Origin: an uncultured Draconibacterium sp.
GTDB lineage: Bacteria > Bacteroidota > Bacteroidia > Bacteroidales > Prolixibacteraceae
Length of the DNA: 7,121 nucleotides
Assembly: GCA_947492175.1 (NCBI GenBank)
Contig: CANLMQ010000065.1
Location: forward strand, 1-7,121
Reading direction: 5' to 3'
The notes under the pieces were generated by a model. It saw only the letters and a list, made by a program, of their open reading frames with translations. It ran no database searches and was not told where the DNA came from. Made by a program: the position numbers and the translations under genes. Position 1 is the stretch's first letter, and every line of letters begins with the position of its first letter. Below are positions 1 to 4,446 of this stretch, piece after piece.

Positions 1-300
1 GAGTTCATTTATCTAAAAAAAATACACAGCAAAGATGATAATTAATTTTTACTCCCCTAGAAAGTGGAAGTGATCCGTTGCTTTTTCATTTTTTTTAGCC
101 TCGTGGAGCTTCTAATTATGAAGAAAAACAAAAAAGAACTATTTCTGGAGCGACAGTTTTCGTGTAACCCAACAGTGGTAGCTTTGCTCGTATTATTCTT
201 CTGTTAGTTGTGTAAAAGATAATGTTCCTTTCATTAGTTGTAGAATGTAGATTCGTGTATATATTTTAAAGAATACTAACATTAAATATTGCCTTATAGA
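1..300. other. Gene-free AT-rich region, no recognised function
   Basis: I see no convincing gene, RNA or mobile-element hallmark here. The longest open stretch on the + strand runs in one frame from 61 to 207 and includes an ATG at 118 that would give a 29-residue peptide starting MKKNKKELF. It has a weak GGAG at 105-108 but no other support. T-runs near 81-98 are not preceded by a stable stem. The stretch may be the 3' flank of a gene lying left of the window. Confidence 0.4.
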
Positions 301-306
301 TATATT

Positions 307-338
307 TTTGCATTTGTAAATGATTTGTTTTACATTTG
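307..338 (+). promoter_or_regulatory. Bacteroidota-type promoter of small RNA unit 1
   Basis: TTTG at 307-310 (followed by CA) and TACATTTG at 331-338 match the -33 TTTG and -7 TAnnTTTG consensus of the Bacteroidota primary sigma factor. The distance between the starts of the two boxes is 24 nt, identical to the three other promoters in this array. Transcription would start near 343. No open reading frame follows, and a strong terminator lies about 125 nt downstream. Confidence 0.7.
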
Positions 339-342
339 GATT

Positions 343-471
343 AATTACAGATATCACAATTGTAGAGAGTAGTGGTGGATGTCATAATTGTTGGAAAAAA
401 CCTACAACCTGGTGTTAATTAACTCCAGAGCAACAAAGATCGTTAATAATTTAGCGGTCTTTGTTGTTTTT
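343..471 (+). ncRNA. Putative small RNA, array unit 1 (about 129 nt)
   Basis: This is an inferred non-coding transcript bounded by a consensus promoter and an intrinsic terminator, with no plausible reading frame. Three successive inverted repeats are visible. The first is at 388-407, TTGTtGG and CCtACAA around a six-A loop. The second is at 409-428, CTGG and CCAG flanking the palindrome GTTAATTAAC. The third is the terminator at 431-466. The body shares no obvious sequence with units 2-4; only the promoter layout is common. The start is uncertain by a few bases. I do not recognise the family. It could instead be a leader whose gene was lost. Confidence 0.55.
431..471 (+). terminator. Strong intrinsic terminator of unit 1
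   Basis: CAACAAAGATCG (431-442) pairs with CGGTCTTTGTTG (455-466) over 12 positions with one G-U pair. A few more A-T and G-U pairs can form inside the loop. Five Ts follow at 467-471. The stem-plus-T-run layout is a classical Rho-independent terminator on the + strand. Confidence 0.85.
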
Positions 472-618
472 ATCTATAGTATACATCTAAAATCTTTTGC
501 CAAAAAGATTGCTACTTGTTAGTACGACATCTCATAATAAAACATCTAAGGACTCGTTTTACAAATAAAAACATGATTTCATTTAAAATATTTACATAAA
601 TGAATTGACTTTTTGTTA
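472..618. other. Spacer between small RNA units 1 and 2
   Basis: This AT-rich stretch has no gene. It contains one perfect inverted repeat, AATCTTTT (491-498) and AAAAGATT (503-510), around a 4-base GCCA loop. On the + strand no T-run follows. Read on the - strand, the stem is followed by a short TTTA, so it could be a weak terminator for leftward transcription, but nothing visible is transcribed that way. Confidence 0.4.
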
Positions 619-623
619 AAATG

Positions 624-655
624 TTTGCATATGTGAAATAATATTTGTACAATTG
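624..655 (+). promoter_or_regulatory. Promoter of small RNA unit 2
   Basis: TTTG at 624-627 and TACAATTG at 648-655 (one mismatch to TAnnTTTG) are spaced exactly as in unit 1. The transcript would start near 660, inside the 5' inverted repeat TGTCATT-ATG-AATGACA at 659-675. Confidence 0.65.
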
Positions 656-659
656 TAAT

Positions 660-785
660 GTCATTATGAATGACACTTTAAACAAGACAGGATGATTAAA
701 TAAAAATAGATCCAATTTACAAACCCAATTTTAGAAGTTATTAAATCCAGAAGTCGCTTGGCCACTAGAAATAGTGGCCTTTTCT
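660..785 (+). ncRNA. Putative small RNA, array unit 2 (about 126 nt)
   Basis: This is an inferred non-coding transcript. It would begin almost exactly at a perfect 7-bp hairpin (659-675, 3-base loop ATG), pass through an A-rich, probably unpaired middle containing CAAGAC (683-688), and end in a GAAA-capped terminator. The first ATG (666) opens only a 9-codon frame, MNDTLNKTG, which is identical in unit 3. The frame lies in a sequence that is itself nearly invariant, so this is weak evidence for coding. The body is nearly the same as unit 3, and the CAAGAC, ATAGAT and ACAAA blocks recur in unit 4. The family is not recognised. Confidence 0.6.
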
Positions 786-791
786 GGTTTT
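747..791 (+). terminator. Intrinsic terminator of unit 2, GAAA-capped
   Basis: GGCCACTA (760-767) and TAGTGGCC (772-779) form a perfect 8-bp stem closed by a GAAA tetraloop, followed by TTTTCTGGTTTT. CCAGAA (747-752) can also pair with TTCTGG (782-787), making an outer stem around the hairpin. The same structure occurs at 978-1018 without any change in the stems. Confidence 0.85.
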
Positions 792-856
792 GGTACCTAT
801 GTATATGGATGTTAAGAAATTTATTTTTCATTTGAGAAAAAATATTTTCACAAATG

Positions 857-888
857 TTTGCATATGTGAAATAATGTTTATACAATTG
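857..888 (+). promoter_or_regulatory. Promoter of small RNA unit 3
   Basis: TTTG at 857-860 and TACAATTG at 881-888 have the same 24-nt phase as the other units. In this copy the -33 TTTG lies in the centre of an inverted repeat, TTTCACAAATG (846-856) and CATATGTGAAA (861-871), with 10 of 11 positions pairing. That could be an operator. The symmetry is much weaker in unit 2, so it is not a conserved feature of the array. Confidence 0.65.
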
Positions 889-892
889 TAAT

Positions 893-1016
893 GTCATTAT
901 GAATGACACTTTAAACAAGACAGGATGATTAAATAAAATAGATTCAATTTACAAACCCAATTTAGAAATTGATAAATCCAGAAGTCGCTTGGCCACTAGA
1001 AATAGTGGCCTTTTCT
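893..1016 (+). ncRNA. Putative small RNA, array unit 3 (about 124 nt)
   Basis: This is a near-duplicate of unit 2. It has a 5' hairpin TGTCATT-ATG-AATGACA at 892-908, CAAGAC at 916-921, an A-rich middle, and a terminator at 991-1014. The preserved hairpins with changes only in the linker fit an RNA whose structure matters. A very recent duplication would look similar, and two copies alone cannot separate the two. No supported reading frame is present. Confidence 0.6.
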
Positions 1017-1018
1017 GG
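978..1018 (+). terminator. Intrinsic terminator of unit 3, GAAA-capped
   Basis: GGCCACTA (991-998), GAAA loop (999-1002) and TAGTGGCC (1003-1010) are followed by TTTTCTGG. The outer CCAGAA (978-983) and TTCTGG (1013-1018) can pair as in unit 2. Confidence 0.85.
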
Positions 1019-1063
1019 TTCTAATATCTACAGGATTCTCTAAAATAAAATTTTCACCCAATG

Positions 1064-1095
1064 TTTGCAAATGTAAAATATTGTCTTTACATTTG
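1064..1095 (+). promoter_or_regulatory. Promoter of small RNA unit 4
   Basis: TTTG at 1064-1067 and TACATTTG at 1088-1095 match the -33/-7 consensus with the same 24-nt phase as the three upstream units. Upstream, TTTTCAC and AATGTTTGCA recur as in unit 3, so the relationship between units extends beyond the core boxes. Confidence 0.7.
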
Positions 1096-1099
1096 TTCC

Positions 1100-1187
1100 G
1101 TAGCAATTCAATCAAGACCCTTTATTTTTTATCTTAATATAGATTACAAATACTAGGCCGTTAAATCTAACGGTCTTTTTCTTTTTT
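1100..1187 (+). ncRNA. Putative small RNA or leader, array unit 4 (about 88 nt)
   Basis: This is a shorter, diverged member of the array. It keeps CAAGAC (1113-1118) and an ATAGATtACAAA-like block (about 1139-1150) found in units 2 and 3, but lacks their 5' hairpin. It ends in an intrinsic terminator 64 nt before the pyrK start codon. AAGACC (1114-1119) is complementary to GGTCTT (1172-1177), the 3' arm of the terminator, so an alternative antiterminator-like pairing is possible. It could be an independent small RNA, or an attenuated leader whose read-through would add to pyrKD transcription. Confidence 0.5.
1155..1187 (+). terminator. Intrinsic terminator of unit 4, upstream of pyrK
   Basis: AGGCCGTTA (1155-1163) and TAACGGTCT (1168-1176) form a 9-bp stem with one G-U pair and a 4-base AATC loop. 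The T-rich tract TTTTTCTTTTTT follows. It isolates the array from the pyr genes unless read-through or antitermination occurs. Confidence 0.85.
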
Positions 1188-1225
1188 ATGAATGTTAGGG
1201 CATCTTAAAACAGGAATAATTCTAT

Positions 1226-1233
1226 TATCTTTG
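1226..1233 (+). promoter_or_regulatory. -7 box of the pyrKD promoter
   Basis: TATCTTTG is a perfect TAnnTTTG match 18 nt before the pyrK start codon. It predicts a start near 1239 and a very short leader of about 12 nt. No good TTTG is found at the expected -33 position, so this half of the promoter is weak or activator-dependent. Confidence 0.65.
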
Positions 1234-1250
1234 CACGCAAATTTTAATAC

Positions 1251-2027
1251 ATGCCTAAAAAATTTGTTGCCGATTTTACTGTGGTAGAGAACAAGAAACT
1301 TAATTCTACCAACTTTCTTATTAAAATCAAAAGCGATTTAACATTACCCGAAATTAAACCCGGACAGTTTGTAAATGTTGAAGTGAAAGATGCTGCAGAC
1401 ATTTTTCTGCGCCGCCCGTTTTCTGTTTTTGAAGTAGATTATAGAGAGAATACGCTTTCTATGATTATTAAAATTCTTGGCAGAGGTTCGAAAAAATTAA
1501 CACAGATTAAAGAGGGAGAATCAATGAGTCTTGTTTTTCCTCTTGGTAAAAGCTTTACTTATCCCGAACAAACTGATCGAATTCTCTTAATTGGAGGAGG
1601 AAGTGGTGTTGCTCCAATGTTATTTCTGGCAAAAGAATCTGGTTTACCTGTTGACAATGTAGATATTTTGTTGGGAGCTCGGACAAGAGAAGATCATATT
1701 GATGTATGTAACTATTCGAGCTATGCAAAATTACACTATGCTTCAGAAGATGGTTCATTGGGCGAGAAGGGATTTGTAACGCAACATTCAGTATTTACAA
1801 CTAATCTTGCAGCTTATAATAAAATATATGCCTGCGGACCAGATGGAATGATGCGTGCAATTGCAAAAGAGGCAAAAGCTGCCGGAGTTTTCTGCGAGGT
1901 TTCGCTTGAAAATCTGATGGCATGCGGATTTGGAGTCTGTTTGTGTTGTATTGAGCCAACAAATAAAGGAAATCAATGTGTTTGTACTGATGGACCGGTG
2001 TTTAATATTAATGAATTGAAATGGTAG
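1251..2027 (+). CDS. pyrK: Dihydroorotate dehydrogenase B, electron transfer subunit PyrK
   Basis: PyrK passes electrons from dihydroorotate, oxidised by PyrD, to NAD+ through an FAD and a 2Fe-2S cluster. The complex is cytoplasmic. The 258-residue protein has the ferredoxin-reductase layout. An FAD-binding beta barrel carries RPFS (55-58). A nucleotide-binding half carries GGGSGVAP (115-122) and GAR (142-144). The C-terminal cluster motif has Cys225, Cys230, Cys233 and Cys245 in the pattern C-x4-C-x2-C-x11-C, just before TDGP. All four expected ligands are present, and the length is normal for the family. The ATG follows the TATCTTTG box closely, without a Shine-Dalgarno sequence. Its stop overlaps pyrD by 7 nt, implying translational coupling. 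I am confident from the motifs and the neighbour. Confidence 0.97.
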   Translation: MPKKFVADFTVVENKKLNSTNFLIKIKSDLTLPEIKPGQFVNVEVKDAADIFLRRPFSVFEVDYRENTLSMIIKILGRGSKKLTQIKEGESMSLVFPLGKSFTYPEQTDRILLIGGGSGVAPMLFLAKESGLPVDNVDILLGARTREDHIDVCNYSSYAKLHYASEDGSLGEKGFVTQHSVFTTNLAAYNKIYACGPDGMMRAIAKEAKAAGVFCEVSLENLMACGFGVCLCCIEPTNKGNQCVCTDGPVFNINELKW

Positions 2028-2932
2028 ATTTAAAAATTAAATTACACGATTTAGAGTTTAAAAACCCGGTGACATTAGCTTCGGGAACATGTGGATTTGC
2101 ACGCGAAATAGCAGAATTTTACGATCCGGGCTTGCTAGGCGGTCACTTTTTAAAAGGAACAACACTTAAAAACCGAGACGGGAATGCCTATCCAAGAATG
2201 GCAGAAACTCCTTCAGGAATGTTAAATGCCGTTGGATTGCAAAACAAAGGAATCGACTATTTTATTGAAAATATATATCCCGAAATAAAAGAGTACGACA
2301 CTCAGCTAATTATCAATGTAAACGGCTCAACAGTTGAGGATTACATTGCTTTAACAGAAAAAGTAAACGAACTGGATAAAATCCGGGCCATTGAGTTGAA
2401 TATTTCGTGTCCAAATGTAAAAGAAGGCGGAATGGCCTTTGGAGTTAGCTGTCCGGGAGCAGAAATGGTAACACGCGAAGTTCGTAAAGTGTACGATAAA
2501 ACTCTGATCGTTAAACTTTCGCCTAACGTGACCGATATTTCTGAAATTGCAAAAGCCGTAGAAGGACAGGGGGCCGATTCTGTTTCCCTGGTAAACACTT
2601 TTCTTGGGATGGCAATTGATGCTGAATCACGTAAACCCAATTTATCTACCATTACAGGAGGTTTGTCGGGACCGGCAATTAAACCGATTGCGTTGCGTAT
2701 GGTTTGGCAGGTAGCCAATGCTGTAAAAATACCGGTGGTTGGAATTGGTGGTATTATGAGTGCTGCCGATGCTATCGAATTTATGCTGGCAGGTGCCTCG
2801 GTTATCCAGGTTGGAACAGGCATTTTTAAAGATCCAATGATTCCGGTAAAGATTGTTGAAGGTATAGAAGATTATATGAAACGACATAAGTTGCAGTCTG
2901 TTACAGAATTAATCGGAGGATTACAATTGTAA
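2021..2932 (+). CDS. pyrD: Dihydroorotate dehydrogenase B (NAD+), catalytic subunit PyrD
   Basis: This enzyme oxidises dihydroorotate to orotate, the fourth step of de novo pyrimidine synthesis, using FMN. The 303-residue TIM-barrel protein has the class 1 signatures. These are ASGTCGF (20-26), KGTT (45-48) and NAVGLQN (69-75). The active-site loop is LNISCPN, with Cys130 as catalytic base. Further signatures are KLSPN (165-169), GGLSGPAIKP (213-222) and the FMN phosphate-binding GIGGI (241-245) and VGTG (264-267). A cysteine rather than serine base, the short N-terminus without a membrane helix, and the adjacent pyrK together indicate the soluble class 1B type. The start at 2021 overlaps the end of pyrK. 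No strong terminator follows. Confidence 0.97.
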   Translation: MVDLKIKLHDLEFKNPVTLASGTCGFAREIAEFYDPGLLGGHFLKGTTLKNRDGNAYPRMAETPSGMLNAVGLQNKGIDYFIENIYPEIKEYDTQLIINVNGSTVEDYIALTEKVNELDKIRAIELNISCPNVKEGGMAFGVSCPGAEMVTREVRKVYDKTLIVKLSPNVTDISEIAKAVEGQGADSVSLVNTFLGMAIDAESRKPNLSTITGGLSGPAIKPIALRMVWQVANAVKIPVVGIGGIMSAADAIEFMLAGASVIQVGTGIFKDPMIPVKIVEGIEDYMKRHKLQSVTELIGGLQL

Positions 2933-3145
2933 TTTACATCTATACTTTTAAAAGTTTCCTGTTTTTCTGTTAGATAAAATCTATCCTATATAAATACTAT
3001 TTAGTATGTTTTTGTGCTGATTGTTGCCATTACCATTCTTTAAAACCTATTTTTGCTCAAAATTAAAATTGCAATGTGAACATTTCAATTTATGTAATGT
3101 TGTTTAAAGTGCAAATAGCAAAATAGATTTAAAGATTATAAGATT
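2933..3145 (+). other. Intergenic region between pyrD and the E2 gene
   Basis: This AT-rich spacer contains only weak dyads that could end pyrKD transcription: ACTTTTAAAAGT (2944-2955), TAGAT-AAA-ATCTA (2971-2983) and ATACTA-TT-TAGTAT (2994-3007) with five Ts at 3009-3013. None has the GC-rich stem of the array terminators. The second half carries the promoter of the downstream operon. Confidence 0.5.
3021..3055 (+). promoter_or_regulatory. Promoter of the E2-E1-flavodoxin operon
   Basis: TATTTTTG at 3048-3055 fits TAnnTTTG, and TTGTTG at 3021-3026 sits near the expected -33 position. Transcription would start near 3061, leaving an untranslated leader of about 85 nt before the E2 start codon. 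I see no clear operator or riboswitch in that leader. Confidence 0.55.
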
Positions 3146-4444
3146 ATGGCAAGTTTTAACATTGTTATGCCCAAATTAGGTGAGAGTATCCAGGAAGGAA
3201 CAATCACTAAATGGTTTGTAAAAGAGGGAGATACCGTTGAGGAAGACGATATGTTATTCGAAGTTGCTACCGATAAGGTCGACTCTGAAATTCCTTCTCC
3301 GGTAGATGGAGTTATTACAAGAATATTATATCCGGAAGACAGTTTAGTTGCTGTTGGAGAAGTTTTAGCTGTGATAAGTTTAGATGGAGAAGAAGAGGAA
3401 GCAACCTCTGAAGCAATTCCTGAAGAAACTGAAAAACAAGTTACACAAACAATACCGGCAAGTACAGAAAGCAATATTGATGAAAGCAGGAAGCTTTCAA
3501 ATCGATTTTATTCGCCTTTGGTTAAAACCATCGCAAAAGAAGAAAATATTTCTTTTGAAGAGCTTGAGTCAATCGAAGGATCTGGTGTTGGTGGCCGTGT
3601 ACAAAAGAAAGATATACTGGCTTACATAGATAACAAAAATACAACTAAACCCCGAGTAGAAACAAAAGCACCCAGCGTTCAAGCTACGGCTTCTGTCGTT
3701 GAAAGAAAAGCTCCTATGCCTGTTTCAATTGGAGCTGAAGATGCCATTGTTGAAATGGACCGTGTTCGTAAGCTAATTGCCGACCACATGGTTATGTCGA
3801 AGCAGGTTTCTCCACATGTAACTTCAGTTGTTGAAGCAGATGTAACCGAACTGGTACTTTGGAGAAATAAAAACAAAAATGCCTTCAAGGAAAAATATGG
3901 TGATAAAATTACTTTTATGCCCATTTTTACTGAGGCAGTGGCTGCTGCACTGGCAGAATTTCCACTTGTAAATTCTTCGGTTGATGGTGATAAAATTATC
4001 ATGAAAAAAGATATTAACGTGGGTATTGCAGTGGCAAAGCCAGACGGAAATCTTATTGTTCCCGTAATTAAAAATGCCGAACAGAAAAACTTGGTTGGAC
4101 TTTCTAAAGAATTAAATCGTTTAGCCAACGCAGCACGTACTAATAAACTAGATCCTTCAGAAATTCAGGGAGGCACGTTTACCATTACTAATTTTGGTTC
4201 ATTTGGGAATATTATTGGCACGCCAATCATTAATCAGCCCCAGGTTGCGATTTTGGCAACAGGTATAATCGAAAAGAAACCGGCTGTTTTAGAAACTCCA
4301 AGTGGCGATGTGATTGCCATTCGTCATAAAATGTATTTATCACTTTCGTACGACCACCGTATTATCGATGGTGCTCTTGGTGGAGCCTTTTTACGCCGAA
4401 TAGCTGATTTGTTGGAACAATTTGACACTAACCGCGCAATATAA
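3146..4444 (+). CDS. Dihydrolipoamide acyltransferase (E2) of a 2-oxo acid dehydrogenase complex
   Basis: E2 forms the core of the complex and moves the acyl group from E1 via its lipoyl arm to CoA. The 432 residues contain one lipoyl domain (about 3-78) with the lipoylated Lys44 in ATDKVDS. An acidic linker rich in Glu follows (81-98). A peripheral-subunit-binding domain lies at about 121-161 (SPLVKTIAKEE, GVGGRVQKKDI). A second flexible linker precedes the acyltransferase domain (about 202-430), which has GTFTITNFGS (343-352) and the active-site DHRIIDG with His404 and Asp408. Domain content and length are typical. The adjacent E1 fits a branched-chain 2-oxo acid or pyruvate complex; which one cannot be read from this sequence. 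The Lys-containing TDK motif and complete catalytic residues suggest a working enzyme. Confidence 0.93.
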   Translation: MASFNIVMPKLGESIQEGTITKWFVKEGDTVEEDDMLFEVATDKVDSEIPSPVDGVITRILYPEDSLVAVGEVLAVISLDGEEEEATSEAIPEETEKQVTQTIPASTESNIDESRKLSNRFYSPLVKTIAKEENISFEELESIEGSGVGGRVQKKDILAYIDNKNTTKPRVETKAPSVQATASVVERKAPMPVSIGAEDAIVEMDRVRKLIADHMVMSKQVSPHVTSVVEADVTELVLWRNKNKNAFKEKYGDKITFMPIFTEAVAAALAEFPLVNSSVDGDKIIMKKDINVGIAVAKPDGNLIVPVIKNAEQKNLVGLSKELNRLANAARTNKLDPSEIQGGTFTITNFGSFGNIIGTPIINQPQVAILATGIIEKKPAVLETPSGDVIAIRHKMYLSLSYDHRIIDGALGGAFLRRIADLLEQFDTNRAI

Positions 4445-4446
4445 AA

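Larger units (their letters stand above)
619..789 (+). repeat. Tandem repeat copy A (small RNA unit 2)
   Basis: This direct repeat of about 171 bp recurs at 852-1020 with roughly 95% identity: by eye, about six substitutions and two single-base deletions. It covers a whole transcription unit, from the base block before the -33 box through the end of the terminator. The 62-bp spacer between copies is not repeated. There are no inverted ends or target-site features of an insertion sequence. Confidence 0.9.
852..1020 (+). repeat. Tandem repeat copy B (small RNA unit 3)
   Basis: This is the second copy of the repeat at 619-789. Differences are confined to two bases in the promoter spacer and a cluster in the A-rich middle of the transcript. 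Both hairpins, the CAAGAC block and the terminator are unchanged. Confidence 0.9.

Noticed and set aside
61..207. Open + strand stretch with ATG at 118 encoding a short peptide with a hydrophobic tail
   Set aside because: Only 29 codons from ATG, with no promoter or family match and an AT-rich composition. It could be a small protein, but the sequence alone does not support it.
491..510. AATCTTTT/AAAAGATT hairpin as a terminator
   Set aside because: No T-run follows on the + strand and only a weak one on the - strand. The strong terminator at 431-471 already ends unit 1.
666..695. MNDTLNKTG mini-frame, repeated in unit 3
   Set aside because: Nine codons starting in a hairpin loop. It is identical in both copies only because the whole region is identical. 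There is no codon-type variation to argue for translation.
512..918. Two overlapping - strand open frames (512-715 and 664-918) sharing an N-terminal stretch
   Set aside because: They run antisense through the duplicated small RNA units, and their shared residues are simply the DNA repeat read backwards. Composition is AT-driven and no family is recognisable.
307..1187. CRISPR array or integron attC array as an explanation of the repeats
   Set aside because: Units are about 170-230 nt apart and are full promoter-terminator cassettes. There are no short regular repeats with unique spacers, and no cassette genes or integrase.
2341..2823. 160-codon - strand frame inside pyrD
   Set aside because: It is a shadow of the pyrD coding strand. 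PyrD motifs across the same bases are unambiguous.
3679..4128. 149-codon - strand frame inside the E2 gene
   Set aside because: It is a codon-bias shadow of the acyltransferase domain; Ser/Thr-rich with no recognisable domain.
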